In this document: positions 54,056 to 63,634 of the stretch, one piece after another | Layout: each line of letters begins with the position of its first letter | Position numbering within the stretch: the stretch's first letter is position 1 | Assembly (NCBI RefSeq): GCF_014646995.1 | Contig: NZ_BMOI01000004.1 | Location: 1 to 64,000, forward strand | From: Curtobacterium luteum | GTDB lineage: Bacteria > Actinomycetota > Actinomycetes > Actinomycetales > Microbacteriaceae | Length of the DNA: 64,000 nt | Direction of reading: 5' to 3' | Made by a program: the position numbers and the translations under genes | Notes under the pieces: generated by a model | What the model was told of the DNA's origin: nothing | What the model saw: only the letters and a program-made list of their open reading frames with translations | Databases searched by the model: none

Positions 54056-54748
54056 TCAGACCCGGACGCGCGGCTGCAGGTCGGCGAACTTGGCGTCCCC
54101 GATCCCGCTGACGTCGAGCAGGTCCTCGACGGCGGCGAACCGTCCGTGCTCCTCCCGCCAGGCGAGGATCCGTTCCGCCAGCGCGGGCCCGATCCCCGGC
54201 AACGTCTCGAGCGTCGCGGCGTCGGCGGCGTTCAGGTCGACGACCGTGTCCGACCCGGTCGATCCCGATGCGCTCGGGGCACCCGCACCGCCCGCATCGC
54301 CGTCCGGCAGGGCGATCGGGACGTCCGTCTCCCCGACGCGCGGCACGTAGACCTGTTCCCCGTCCACCAGCGGGCGAGCCAGGTTCACCCGTGCGAGATC
54401 GGCGTCGCGGGCGGCACCCCCTGCGCGCTCCAGCGCCGTCGTGACCCGGCTGCCGGCCGGCAGCGTGACCACGCCGGGCTTCCCGACCGCGCCCGCGACG
54501 TGCACGACGACGACCGACGGCGTGGCCGTGCTCGTGTCAGGACCGGTACCGGCCGGGGGGCCATCGGCCGTCGGCCCGCCCGCCGTGGAGGCCGGCTCGG
54601 CTGACGGCGCGTCGCTGACGACGACCTCGGCAGCGGATCCACCGCCAGCCGACCGGGTCCCGAGCACGATCACGAGCACGGCGACCACCGCGACGACCGC
54701 GGCCAAGACGACAGCGGCACGGGGTGTGAGCGAGAAGCGTGAGGACAT
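54056..54748 (-). CDS. comEA: ComEA family helix-hairpin-helix DNA-binding protein
   Basis: Encodes 230 aa. One N-terminal helix (AAVVLAAVVAVVAVLVIVLG) anchors it in the membrane. A Ser/Thr/Pro/Gly linker follows, then an SLBB domain (VVVHVAGAVGKPGVVTLPAG, LVDGEQVYVPRVGE). Two C-terminal helix-hairpin-helix motifs (VDLNAADAATLETLPGIGPA, FAAVEDLLDVSGIGDAKF) bind DNA. It hands DNA to ComEC. ATG 54748 has TAGCGT exactly 6 nt upstream, so leaderless. comEA-comEC-holA is a common actinobacterial order. Confidence 0.94.
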   Translation of the reverse strand: MSSRFSLTPRAAVVLAAVVAVVAVLVIVLGTRSAGGGSAAEVVVSDAPSAEPASTAGGPTADGPPAGTGPDTSTATPSVVVVHVAGAVGKPGVVTLPAGSRVTTALERAGGAARDADLARVNLARPLVDGEQVYVPRVGETDVPIALPDGDAGGAGAPSASGSTGSDTVVDLNAADAATLETLPGIGPALAERILAWREEHGRFAAVEDLLDVSGIGDAKFADLQPRVRV

Positions 54749-54754
54749 ACCGGA

Positions 54755-54760
54755 ACGCTA
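54755..54760 (-). promoter_or_regulatory. -10 box of comEA (leaderless)
   Basis: TAGCGT on the minus strand, 6 nt before ATG 54748. Confidence 0.5.
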
Positions 54761-54851
54761 GGGAGCCGAGCCTCGCGACCGGACTCCGCGCGGGTCAGCC
54801 GTGGACGACCCCACCAGCACCGGCACCTGTGCAGGACTCGCCACACGCCGA

Positions 54852-54958
54852 GCGAGCGCACCCGCGCGCCCCACCCCGATCGAGCGCACCCGCGCGCCCC
54901 ACCCCGATCGAGCGCGCCCGCGCCCCGATCGAGCGCGCCCGCACCCGCGCCCGCGCAG
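54852..54958. repeat. CCCGATCGAGCGC tandem repeats
   Basis: A unit of about 28 bp, GAGCGCACCCGCGCGCCCCA followed by CCCCGATC, is repeated twice and then decays into shorter CCGATCGAGCGCGCCCGC copies that run up to the leuS stop. No gene in 54749-54958. Confidence 0.8.
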
Positions 54959-57508
54959 CTACCCCTTGATCGCGATGTTCACGAGCTTCGGCGCCCGCAC
55001 GATCACCTTCACGATCTCGCGCTCACCGATGTACCGCTGCACGTTCGCCGACTCCCGCGCGAGCGCCTCGAGCTCCGAGGGCTCGATCGACTTCGACACC
55101 TCGAACGAGTCGCGGACCTTGCCGTTGACCTGCACGACCGCCGTCAGCGTGTCCTGCACGAGCAGCGTCGGGTCGGCCTTCCGCCACCCGTACGTGGCCA
55201 CCGTCGGCTCGTAGCCCAGCTTCTCCCACATCTCCTCGCCCACGTACGGAGCGAACACGGCGAGGCCGAGCGTGATGGTCTCGACGGCCTCGCGCACGGC
55301 GGGGTCGCCCGCGCCGGGGCCGCTGTCGATCGCCTTGCGCGTCACGTTCACGAGGTCCATGAGCCGCGCGATCACGACGTTGAACTTGAAGGACTCCATG
55401 AGGCCCGGTGCGTCGGCGAGGAACCGGTGCGTGACCTGGCGGAGTGCCCGGTCGCCGTCGGCCCAGACGACGTCCTTCGGGGACGTGACGTCGAGCGCGA
55501 GCCGGTAGGCGCGGGCCAGGAAGCGCGCGGACGCCGACGGGGAGACGTCCTCCCAGTTGATGTCGTCCTCGGGCGGGCCGGCGAAGCCCATCACCAGGCG
55601 GATCGCGTCGACCCCGTTGGCGTCGAGCTCGTCGCCGAGGGACACGCCGCCCTTCGACTTCGACATCTTCGAGCCACCCGACAGCACCATGCCCTGGTTG
55701 AGCAGCGCCGTGAACGGCTCGGTGAAGTCGAGGTAGCCGAGGTCGAACAGGACCTTCGTCACGAAGCGTGCGTACAGCAGGTGCAGGATCGCGTGCTCGA
55801 TGCCGCCGATGTACTGGTCGACCGGCGCCCACTTGCGCGCGATCGCGGGGTCGAACGCCTGCGTGTCGTCGTTCGCGGCCAGGAAGCGCAGGAAGTACCA
55901 CGACGAGTCGACGAACGTGTCCATCGTGTCGGTGTCACGCGTCGCCGGGGTCCCGTCGACGGGGTTCGGGACGTTCACCCAGTCGGTCGCGCCACCGAGC
56001 GGCGAGGTGCCCTTCGGCTTGAGGTCGAGCCCCTCGGTCGACGGCAGCCGGACGGGCAGCTGGTCCATGGGCACCGGGTGCTCGGTGCCGTCCGCGCCGT
56101 GGATGATCGGGATCGGGGTGCCCCAGAACCGCTGGCGGGAGATGAGCCAGTCGCGCAGGCGGTACGTCTTGGCCGCACGGCCGGTCCCGCGCTCCTCGAG
56201 CAGGCGGATCGCCGCGGTGATGGCGTGCTGCTTCGACATGCCGTCGAGCGGCCCGGAGTTGATCATGCGACCGGTGCCGGTCAGGGCCTCGCCCGTCGAC
56301 ACCGGGTCGAGCGCCGGGAGGTCCTCCAGCGTCGCGCCGTCCGGGATCACCGGGATCGCCCCGGTCACCGGAGCGTTCGTGTCCACGACGACCTTCACGG
56401 GCAGGTCGAACGCCCGCGCGAAGTCGAGGTCGCGCTGGTCGTGCACGGGCACGGCCATGACGGCACCGTGGCCGTAGTCCGCGAGGACGTAGTCGGCGGC
56501 CCAGATGGGCAGGCGCTCCCCCGTCAGCGGGTGGATCGCGGAGCGTCCGAGCGGCACGCCGGTCTTCGGGCGGTCGGCGTTCTGCCGGTCGATCTCCGAG
56601 GTCTTCTGCGTCGCGACGAGGTACGCATCGAAGTCCGCACGGACGGAGGCGGACGCGGAGGCCACCAGAGACGCGGCCAGGTCCGAGTCGGGCGCCACGA
56701 CCAGGAACGTCACCCCGTGGATCGTGTCCGGGCGCGTGGTGAACACCGTGACGGGCTCGTCCCGCCCCTCGATGACGAAGTCGACGCCGGCGCCGACCGA
56801 CCGACCGATCCAGTTGCGCTGCTGCGCGATGACCTTCGCCGGCCACCGCCCCTCGAGCTGGTTGAGGTCGTCGAGCAGCCGGTCCGCGTACTCCGTGATC
56901 TTGAAGTACCACTGCGTCAGCTTCTTCTTGACGACGACGGCGCCCGAGCGGTCGGAGGTGCCGTCGGGCAGCACCTGCTCGTTCGCGAGCACGGTCTGGT
57001 CCACCGGGTCCCAGTTGACCCAGCTGTCCTTCCGGTACGCCAGGCCCTTCTCGTACATCTTGAGGAACAGCCACTGGTTCCACTTGTAGTACTCGGGGTC
57101 CGAGGTGTGGATCTCGGTCGTCCAGTCGAACGACGGCGCGTAGCGCTTGAAGGACGCCTTCTGCTGCTCGATGTTCGCGTAGGTCCACTCCTTGGGGTCG
57201 ACCCCGCGCTTGATCGCCGCGTTCTCCGCCGGCAGGCCGAAGGAGTCCCAGCCGATCGGGTGCAGCACGTTGAAGCCCTGCTGCCGCCAGTAGCGCGCGA
57301 CGAAGTCACCGAGCGCCCAGTTCTCCGCGTGCCCCATGTGCAGGTCGCCGGACGGGTACGGGAACATCTCGAGGATGTACTTCCGCGGCCGCGTGTCGTC
57401 GAGGTCCGTGGTGAAGAGCCCGAGCTCTTCCCAGCGGGGCTGCCACTTCTCCTGGAGTCGACGGAAGTCGTAGGCGTTCGGGTCCTCGGCGTACTGCTCG
57501 GTGGTCAC
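54959..57508 (-). CDS. leuS: leucyl-tRNA synthetase
   Basis: Encodes 849 aa of class I LeuRS. The HIGH motif is [14 protein letters not shown] near residue 55. The CP1 editing domain has [18 protein letters not shown] and [20 protein letters not shown]. The synthetic core resumes with [13 protein letters not shown] and the KMSKS loop is [13 protein letters not shown]. Anticodon and C-terminal domains follow. Three start codons lie together (TTG 57517, GTG 57514, GTG 57508). I chose 57508 because TAATCT overlaps the first, placing the transcript start at about GTG 57508. Confidence 0.96.
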   Translation of the reverse strand: MTTEQYAEDPNAYDFRRLQEKWQPRWEELGLFTTDLDDTRPRKYILEMFPYPSGDLHMGHAENWALGDFVARYWRQQGFNVLHPIGWDSFGLPAENAAIKRGVDPKEWTYANIEQQKASFKRYAPSFDWTTEIHTSDPEYYKWNQWLFLKMYEKGLAYRKDSWVNWDPVDQTVLANEQVLPDGTSDRSGAVVVKKKLTQWYFKITEYADRLLDDLNQLEGRWPAKVIAQQRNWIGRSVGAGVDFVIEGRDEPVTVFTTRPDTIHGVTFLVVAPDSDLAASLVASASASVRADFDAYLVATQKTSEIDRQNADRPKTGVPLGRSAIHPLTGERLPIWAADYVLADYGHGAVMAVPVHDQRDLDFARAFDLPVKVVVDTNAPVTGAIPVIPDGATLEDLPALDPVSTGEALTGTGRMINSGPLDGMSKQHAITAAIRLLEERGTGRAAKTYRLRDWLISRQRFWGTPIPIIHGADGTEHPVPMDQLPVRLPSTEGLDLKPKGTSPLGGATDWVNVPNPVDGTPATRDTDTMDTFVDSSWYFLRFLAANDDTQAFDPAIARKWAPVDQYIGGIEHAILHLLYARFVTKVLFDLGYLDFTEPFTALLNQGMVLSGGSKMSKSKGGVSLGDELDANGVDAIRLVMGFAGPPEDDINWEDVSPSASARFLARAYRLALDVTSPKDVVWADGDRALRQVTHRFLADAPGLMESFKFNVVIARLMDLVNVTRKAIDSGPGAGDPAVREAVETITLGLAVFAPYVGEEMWEKLGYEPTVATYGWRKADPTLLVQDTLTAVVQVNGKVRDSFEVSKSIEPSELEALARESANVQRYIGEREIVKVIVRAPKLVNIAIKG

Positions 57509-57516
57509 GGTCACCA

Positions 57517-57522
57517 AGATTA
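57517..57522 (-). promoter_or_regulatory. -10 box of leuS (leaderless)
   Basis: TAATCT on the minus strand, 8 nt before GTG 57508, in the 52-nt gap after cydC. Confidence 0.5.
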
Positions 57523-57569
57523 CAAGGCCTGGAGGCCCGGCTCGGCCCCGTGACGTCGGCTGCGGCCCG

Positions 57570-59258
57570 TCATGCGCTGACGAGTCGTCCGTCCCGCATC
57601 CGCAGGGTGCGGTCGACGAGGTCGACCGGCACGGGCACGTGCGAGACGATCACCACGGTCCGCCCGGCCCGCCGAGCGGCACCGACGAGGTCACGCAGCA
57701 GCGCCTCGGCGAGGTCGGGGTCGATGTCCGCGGTCGGCTCGTCGAGGACGAGCACCGGGAACGCGTGCAGCAGCGCACGGGCCAGCGCGAGCCGGTGCGC
57801 CTGCCCGCCGGACACGAGGACGCCGCGCTCCCCCACGCCGGCGTCGAGCCCGCCCCGCCCGACGACCCACGGACCGAGCCCGACCCGGTCGAGGACGTCG
57901 AGCAGCTCCTCGTCGGTCGCGGTGTCGCGTGCGAACAGCAGGTTCTGCCGGACCGACTGGTCGAACACGAACGGGTCCTGCTCGATGAGGCCGATGCGTG
58001 CGCGGACCGCGTCGGGGTGCATGTCGCGCGCTTCGACGCCGTCGATCGCGTACGAGCCGCGGTGGTCGACGAACCGCACGAGCGCGTCCACGAGCGTCGA
58101 CTTGCCGGCGCCGCTCGGCCCCTCGAGCACGACGACCTCGCCGGGGAGCAGGTCGAGCGACACCCCGGACACGGCGTCGACGCTCGCGCCGGGCCAACGC
58201 ACCGACAGGTCACGGACGGAGACCGACACGGCGCCGTCCACGACGAGCGAGGCAGGGTCTGCGGGTGTGGAAGGCTCCGGCACGATCCCGGTCGGCAGCG
58301 CAGTGGGCACCACGGCCTCGACCCGGTCGGCAGCGGCGCGCACCCGACGCAGTGTCAGGACCGCGAGCGGCGCCCCGCCGATGACCTCGAAGAGCGCCAG
58401 CGGGACGAAGACCGCGAGCGCCCAGAGGGGTCCGTCGAGGGCCCCGGAGACCACCGCGGGTGCGCCGACCGCGAGGATCCCGACGACCGCCGCGCCGCCC
58501 AGCAGCCCGCCGAGGGCACCGACGAGGGACTCGACGGCGCCCCGACGACGCACGGCGGCGGTCACGGACCGGTCGAGCCGCGCGATGTGCGCGAGTCGCT
58601 CGTCGAGGGCGCCGTGGGCGGCGAAGACGTCGAGCGCGCGGACGGTGTCGAGCACGAGGTCCGCGACCCGGCCCCGGTCCGCTGCGGTCCGCTCGTCCGA
58701 GCGCCGCGCGACGGCGACCGTCACCACCGACCCGAGGAGCGCCTCGGCCGCGAGGGCGAGGAGGAGCACGACCGCAGCGGGCACCGAGACGAGCGCGACC
58801 GCGACGACGGACACGAGCGCCACGACCCCGGCGGACACGAGCGGCCCGACGACCCGGATCGGCAGGTCCTGCAGCCGGTCGGTGTCCGTGACGAGCCGAG
58901 TGAGGAGGTCGCCGCGTCCGGTCGCGCCGAGACCGGCGGGCGCGACCGACGAGAGTCGGCGGTACATCTCCGTCCGGACCACGGCGAGCTGGCGGAACGA
59001 CGCGTCGTGACCGGCGAGGCGGTCCACGTACCGGAGGGCCGCCCGCCCGAGCGCGAACGCCCGCACCCCGACCATGACGAGCGTGAGGTAGAGGATCGGC
59101 GGGTGCTCCGCGGCACGCGTGATGAGGTAGCCGCTCGCGGCGAGCAGGGCGACCGCGCACAGCGCACTGCCCACGCCGGCCCCCACGGCCTTGCCCCACC
59201 CAGCCCCGCGCGGCAGGGCGAGCCGCAGGACGGAGTCGTGTCGTGCCTCCCGGCTCAC
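57570..59258 (-). CDS. cydC: thiol reductant ABC exporter subunit CydC
   Basis: Encodes 562 aa: six membrane helices (first [21 protein letters not shown]), then an ATPase domain with Walker [20 protein letters not shown], signature [15 protein letters not shown], Walker [13 protein letters not shown] and H-loop VSHVP. With CydD it exports cysteine/glutathione or heme-linked thiols needed to assemble cytochrome bd. GTG start overlapping the cydD stop (GTGA). Last gene of cydABDC. Confidence 0.94.
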   Translation of the reverse strand: MSREARHDSVLRLALPRGAGWGKAVGAGVGSALCAVALLAASGYLITRAAEHPPILYLTLVMVGVRAFALGRAALRYVDRLAGHDASFRQLAVVRTEMYRRLSSVAPAGLGATGRGDLLTRLVTDTDRLQDLPIRVVGPLVSAGVVALVSVVAVALVSVPAAVVLLLALAAEALLGSVVTVAVARRSDERTAADRGRVADLVLDTVRALDVFAAHGALDERLAHIARLDRSVTAAVRRRGAVESLVGALGGLLGGAAVVGILAVGAPAVVSGALDGPLWALAVFVPLALFEVIGGAPLAVLTLRRVRAAADRVEAVVPTALPTGIVPEPSTPADPASLVVDGAVSVSVRDLSVRWPGASVDAVSGVSLDLLPGEVVVLEGPSGAGKSTLVDALVRFVDHRGSYAIDGVEARDMHPDAVRARIGLIEQDPFVFDQSVRQNLLFARDTATDEELLDVLDRVGLGPWVVGRGGLDAGVGERGVLVSGGQAHRLALARALLHAFPVLVLDEPTADIDPDLAEALLRDLVGAARRAGRTVVIVSHVPVPVDLVDRTLRMRDGRLVSA

Positions 59259-60910
59259 GCCCGCGCTCCGCTCGCGGCGGTGACCGTGACGGCGCCACCG
59301 GTGCGCACGTCGATCCGCACGTCCGCCGCTGCGAGCACTGCAGGGCGGTGGCTGGCGACCACGACGACGCGGCCGTCGGCGGCGAGCCGGCGGATCGCCG
59401 CGACGACCTGCGACTCCGAGTCGGCGTCGAGTGCGGAGGTGGGCTCGTCGAGGAGGACGAGGGGGGTGTCCGCCCGACTCGCGCGGTACAGGGCGCGGGC
59501 GACGGACACGCGCTGCGCCTGTCCACCGGACAGACCGGCTCCGCCGGACCCGACCGGGAGGCCCGGGTCGACACCCAGCCCCGCCTCACGCAGCGCCGTG
59601 GTCACGGCGACGACGTCGGGGGTCGCGCTGAGCGCGACGTTCTCGGCGACGGTGCCGCCCACGAGGCGCGTCCGCTGGTCGGCCCAGGTCGTCCGCTCCG
59701 CCGCGGTCGTCCCGGCTGGACCGGGCACGGTCACGGTGCCGTCGTGCGCCACAGCGCCGCGGAGCGCAGCGATGATGCTCGACTTGCCCGATCCGCTCGG
59801 GCCCGCGAGTGCGACCACCGTGCCCGGCTCGGCACGGAGGTCGATCGGACCGATCACGACGTCCGGGCGGCGGACCGTGACGGTGTCGAGGACGAGCGCA
59901 CCAGCAGCCGGGAGCGGCGTCGGGCTCGTCGGGACGGCCGCGTCACCGTCGTCGTCGAGGACGTCCAGCACGGCCGCGGCGGCCTCGACACCGTCCTGCG
60001 CGGCGTGGAAGTCGGCACCCACCTGTCGGATCGGCGCGAAGGCCTCGGGTGCCAGGACGAGGACGAACATCGCGGCCCCGAGGCCGAGCGAGCCGTCGAC
60101 GAGCCGGACCCCGATGGACACCGCGACGAGCGCGACCGCGAGGCTCGCGGCGAGCTCGAGCGCGAAACCGCTGACGAAGGAGAGCCGCAGGACGCCCATC
60201 GTGGCGCGACGGTAGCCGTCCGTGAGAGCGCCGATCCGCCCGACCTGTCGCCGTGCCCGACCGAAGACCTTCAGCGTCGCGAGGCCCTCGACCGCCTCCG
60301 TGAACGCGCCGCCGAGGGTGGCGAGGGCGTCGGACTGCCTCCGCTGCAGCGCCTGGGTCGCGAGGCCGATGAGGACCATGAACACCGGGATCACCGGCAG
60401 CGCGCACAGGACCACGATGCCGCTCGTCGGGTCGCCGAGGCCGATCGCGACGAGCAGCACCGGCGTGGCGATGGCGGTGAGGGCGAGCTGCGGCAGGAAC
60501 CGGCCGAAGTACGCGTCGAGGGCGTCGAGACCCGGTCCGAGCGTCGTGGCGAACCCGGCGCTCGACCGCGCGGCCAGCCACGCCGGTCCGCGCTCGGCGG
60601 CCCGGGCGAGGACCCGCGTGCGGAGCTCGCTCTTCACGCGTGCTGCCGCCCGGGCCGCGAGGTCGTCGGTCGCCCACGCGGCGACCGCCCGGACGACGAA
60701 CGCACCGCCGAGGAGCGCGAGCGCCTGCGCGAACGCGACGGGCAGGCGGCCCTCGCCGACCGCGTCGACCCCGAGCGTCACGGCAGCGGCGATCCCCCAT
60801 GCGACGGCGACGGTCGCGAGCGTCCGCAGTGCCCCGGTGCCCGCGGCTGCCACGACGAAGCCGCGCGCCGTCCGCGACAGGCGCAGCAGTCGCGGGTCGA
60901 GCGGCTTCAT
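59255..60910 (-). CDS. cydD: thiol reductant ABC exporter subunit CydD
   Basis: Encodes 551 aa: six helices (GALRTLATVAVAWGIAAAVTL, then PVLLVAIGLGD), then the ATPase domain with LAGPSGSGKSSIIAALRGA, signature LSGGQAQRVSVARAL, Walker B LVLLDEPTSALDADS and VASHRP. It pairs with CydC. The frame stays open far upstream in cydB, but only the part from ATG 60910 is CydD. It follows cydB after 26 nt and is coupled to cydC. Confidence 0.94.
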   Translation of the reverse strand: MKPLDPRLLRLSRTARGFVVAAAGTGALRTLATVAVAWGIAAAVTLGVDAVGEGRLPVAFAQALALLGGAFVVRAVAAWATDDLAARAAARVKSELRTRVLARAAERGPAWLAARSSAGFATTLGPGLDALDAYFGRFLPQLALTAIATPVLLVAIGLGDPTSGIVVLCALPVIPVFMVLIGLATQALQRRQSDALATLGGAFTEAVEGLATLKVFGRARRQVGRIGALTDGYRRATMGVLRLSFVSGFALELAASLAVALVAVSIGVRLVDGSLGLGAAMFVLVLAPEAFAPIRQVGADFHAAQDGVEAAAAVLDVLDDDGDAAVPTSPTPLPAAGALVLDTVTVRRPDVVIGPIDLRAEPGTVVALAGPSGSGKSSIIAALRGAVAHDGTVTVPGPAGTTAAERTTWADQRTRLVGGTVAENVALSATPDVVAVTTALREAGLGVDPGLPVGSGGAGLSGGQAQRVSVARALYRASRADTPLVLLDEPTSALDADSESQVVAAIRRLAADGRVVVVASHRPAVLAAADVRIDVRTGGAVTVTAASGARA

Positions 60911-60936
60911 CGTGGGTTCCTCGTGGTCGTGGGCGG

Positions 60937-61941
60937 CTAGTGGGCGGCCTGGGCGATGTGGGCCCGCGAGACGCGCTTGCGGAAGACCCAGTAGGTCCAG
61001 GCCTGGTAGGCGAGCACGAGCGGGACGAAGATCAGCGCGACCCAGCTCATCACGGTCAGCGTGTACGAACCGCTGCTCGCGTTGTAGACGTTCAGGCTGT
61101 TCGCCGGGTCGTTCGACGCGGGCATCACGTTCGGGAAGATCGCCGTGAACATCGCCAGCACGACCGCGGCGATCGTGATCGCCATGAGCGTGAACGCCCG
61201 TCCTTCCTTGCCCCACGCGGTGCAGAGGACCGCGAGGACGAGGGCCAGTGCCGCCACCACGGAGAGCACGAGGCTCGCCGGCGTCGCGCGGACGAACGCC
61301 ATCGCGACGAGGAACGCCGCGCCGACGACGATCGTGACGATGCCCGCACGGGTCGCGAGCCGCTTGGCCCGCTCGCGGATCTCCCCCTCCGTCTTCAGCG
61401 CGACGAACACGACGCCGTGGGTGAAGAACACCAGGAGCGTGGTCAGCCCGGTGAGCAGCGCGAACGGGTTGAGCAGGTCGAAGATGGTCCCGGTGTAGTT
61501 GTGGCCGGCGTCCATCGGGATGCCGCGCACGACGTTGCCGAACGCGACGCCCCAGAGGAACGACGGGAGGGCGCTGCCGACGATGATCATCAGGTCGAAG
61601 CGGCGCTTCCACTCGGCGTGCTTGTTCTGGTGCCGGTACTCGAACGAGACGCCGCGGGCGATGAGTGCCGCGAGGATGAGCAACAGCGCCAGGTAGAAGC
61701 CGGAGAACATCGTCGCGTACCACTCCGGGAACGCCGCGAACAGGCAGGCGCCGGCGACGATGACCCAGGTCTCGTTGAGGTCCCACACGGGCCCGATCGT
61801 GTTGATCAGCACGCGGCGGTCGGTGTCGTCCTTGCCGAGGAACGGCAGCGACATCCCGACGCCGAAGTCGAAGCCGTCGAGCACGAAGTAGCCCACGAAG
61901 AACAGTCCGACGATCGCGAACCAGAGCACGGGCAGGTCCAT
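60937..61941 (-). CDS. cydB: cytochrome bd ubiquinol oxidase subunit II
   Basis: Encodes 334 aa with about eight or nine helices. The family start is VLWFAIVGLFFVGYFVLDGF followed by DFGVGMSLPFL, then INTIGPVWDLNETWVIVAG. Together with CydA it forms the high-affinity quinol oxidase used at low oxygen. The ATG is separated from the cydA stop by one base (TGAGATG). Confidence 0.96.
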   Translation of the reverse strand: MDLPVLWFAIVGLFFVGYFVLDGFDFGVGMSLPFLGKDDTDRRVLINTIGPVWDLNETWVIVAGACLFAAFPEWYATMFSGFYLALLLILAALIARGVSFEYRHQNKHAEWKRRFDLMIIVGSALPSFLWGVAFGNVVRGIPMDAGHNYTGTIFDLLNPFALLTGLTTLLVFFTHGVVFVALKTEGEIRERAKRLATRAGIVTIVVGAAFLVAMAFVRATPASLVLSVVAALALVLAVLCTAWGKEGRAFTLMAITIAAVVLAMFTAIFPNVMPASNDPANSLNVYNASSGSYTLTVMSWVALIFVPLVLAYQAWTYWVFRKRVSRAHIAQAAH

Positions 61942-61942
61942 C

Positions 61943-63355
61943 TCAGTACACCGTCACTTCGTGCTTGACCTCGCCGGTCTCCTCGTCGACCTCCGCCGGG
62001 GCGGCGGGGCCCTCCTGCGCGACCTTCTTGATGAGCCGGAACTCGACCACCGCGAGGGCGCCGTAGATGAGCGTGAACACGACGAGCGAGATGAGGACCT
62101 CGAGGCCGGTCACGTTCGGCGAGACGCCGTCGGCCGTCTTGAGCAGCCCGAAGACGAGCCACGGCTGGCGCCCCATCTCCGTGAAGATCCAGCCCATGAT
62201 CATCGCGGCCATCGGGAGCGGCATGGCCCAGGTCGCGACCCGCCACACCCACCGCTGCTGGGGGAAGCGGCCCTTGCGGGTCAGCCAGAGCCCGACGAGC
62301 GAGACGAGGACCGCGCCCACGCCGAGGGCGATCATCCACCGGAAGGCCCAGTACGTGACCCAGATGATCGGCTTGTAGTCGCCGGCACCGTACACCTGCG
62401 AGTACTGCGCCTGCAGGTCGTTGATGCCTTCGACGGTGCCGTTGAAGGTGTGCGTCGAGAGGAACGACAGCAGGTACGGGATGCGGATCGAGAACAGCTC
62501 GTGGACCCCGTCAGGAGTACCGAGCGTGAAGATCGAGAACGAGGCGTCCTTGCCGGTCGAGGTGTTGTAGAGCGCCTCGGCCGCGGCCATCTTCATCGGC
62601 TGGGTGTCGACCATCGTGAGCCCGAGCTGGTCGCCGGTGAGGACCGTGAGGGCTCCGGAGGCGAGCATCGTCCACATGCCGAACTTCAGCGCCGGCAGCA
62701 TCGTCTCGAGGCTCTGGTTGCGGGCCAGGTGCCACGCGGCGACCGCGATGATGACCGACGCGGCGACCATGAACGCGCCGAACAGGGTGTGCGGGAACGC
62801 CGCCAGCGCGACCTTGTTCGTGAGCACGGCCCAGATGTCGGTGAGCTCGGCGCGGCCCTTGGCCTCGTTGATGGCGTAGCCGACCGGGTGCTGCATGAAC
62901 GCGTTCGCCGCGAGGATGAAGTACGCCGACAGCATCGTGCCGACGCTCACGCACCAGATCGTCGCGAGGTGCACCTTCTTCGGCAGGCGGTCCCAGCCGA
63001 AGATCCAGAGCCCGATGAACGCGGCCTCGAAGAAGAACGCCAGGATGCCCTCGAGCGCGAGCGGTGCGCCGAACACGTCACCGACGAAGCGCGAGTAGTT
63101 CGACCAGTTCATGCCGAACTGGAACTCCTGCACGATGCCGGTGACCACGCCCATCGCGAAGTTGATGAGGAAGATCCGGCCGAAGAACCGGGTGAGCTGC
63201 AGGTAGTGCGCCCGTCCGGTGCGCACCCAGGCGGTCTGGAACACCGCGACGACCACGGCCATGCCGATGGTCAGGGGCACGAAGAGGAAGTGGTAGATCG
63301 TCGTCAGACCGAACTGCCACCGCGACAGGATGAGCGGATCGAGGATGTCGTTCAT
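61943..63355 (-). CDS. cydA: cytochrome bd ubiquinol oxidase subunit I
   Basis: Encodes 470 aa with nine helices. The N-terminal heme-ligand His is in RWQFGLTTIYHFLFVPLTIG, a second His region lies in AFPHTLFGAFMVAASV, and the signature EMGRQPWLVFGLLKTADGV follows the quinol loop. The loop is of the short type found in actinobacteria and firmicutes. First gene of the operon, with a leader of about 90 nt. Confidence 0.96.
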   Translation of the reverse strand: MNDILDPLILSRWQFGLTTIYHFLFVPLTIGMAVVVAVFQTAWVRTGRAHYLQLTRFFGRIFLINFAMGVVTGIVQEFQFGMNWSNYSRFVGDVFGAPLALEGILAFFFEAAFIGLWIFGWDRLPKKVHLATIWCVSVGTMLSAYFILAANAFMQHPVGYAINEAKGRAELTDIWAVLTNKVALAAFPHTLFGAFMVAASVIIAVAAWHLARNQSLETMLPALKFGMWTMLASGALTVLTGDQLGLTMVDTQPMKMAAAEALYNTSTGKDASFSIFTLGTPDGVHELFSIRIPYLLSFLSTHTFNGTVEGINDLQAQYSQVYGAGDYKPIIWVTYWAFRWMIALGVGAVLVSLVGLWLTRKGRFPQQRWVWRVATWAMPLPMAAMIMGWIFTEMGRQPWLVFGLLKTADGVSPNVTGLEVLISLVVFTLIYGALAVVEFRLIKKVAQEGPAAPAEVDEETGEVKHEVTVY

Positions 63356-63455
63356 GCGGCGTTTCCGAGCCGGGTCGCCGCGCGCTGTTGGTGCACGTCA
63401 GTTGCTTCCTGTGGAAGGGGGAACTTCTGGTGTCACAGGCCTTTGGGACACCTCC

Positions 63456-63485
63456 ACGCTACCGCCCGGACACCTCGTTCGACAA
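63456..63485 (-). promoter_or_regulatory. cydABDC promoter
   Basis: On the minus strand, TTGTCG (63485-63480) and TAGCGT (63461-63456) are 18 bp apart, about 95 nt before the cydA ATG. Confidence 0.55.
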
Positions 63486-63502
63486 GTTGTAGAACACTCC
63501 TC

Positions 63503-63516
63503 TGCACGAATGTGCA
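63503..63516. promoter_or_regulatory. TGCAC-N4-GTGCA palindrome upstream of cyd promoter
   Basis: TGCACGAATGTGCA lies 18 bp upstream of the -35 box. It could bind an oxygen or redox regulator. It does not match the Rex or FNR consensus as I know them. 63356-63634 otherwise holds no gene. Confidence 0.4.
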
Positions 63517-63578
63517 GGGGAACTGCACGGCACGGTTGTACGGAACAAGCGTGCTGCGAGGCCGGCTCGGCAAACAGC

Positions 63579-63610
63579 GACAGGCGCCGGGCCGAAGCCC
63601 GACGCCTGTC
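63579..63610 (-). terminator. terminator of osmoprotectant-binding gene
   Basis: GACAGGCGCCGGG and CCCGACGCCTGTC pair with one mismatch around CCGAAG, 25 nt past the stop. On the minus strand CGCTGTTTGCC follows, a weak U-tract. Confidence 0.65.
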
Positions 63611-63634
63611 GTCTTTCCGGTGTGGGACGCGCTG

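Noticed and set aside
51331-54111. 926-codon open frame on the plus strand opposite comEC
   Set aside because: Low-complexity charged translation, antisense to a well-recognised ComEC gene.
54749-54958. T-box or other riboswitch near leuS
   Set aside because: This gap is downstream of leuS, not upstream. The true upstream gap is only 52 nt with an apparent leaderless promoter.
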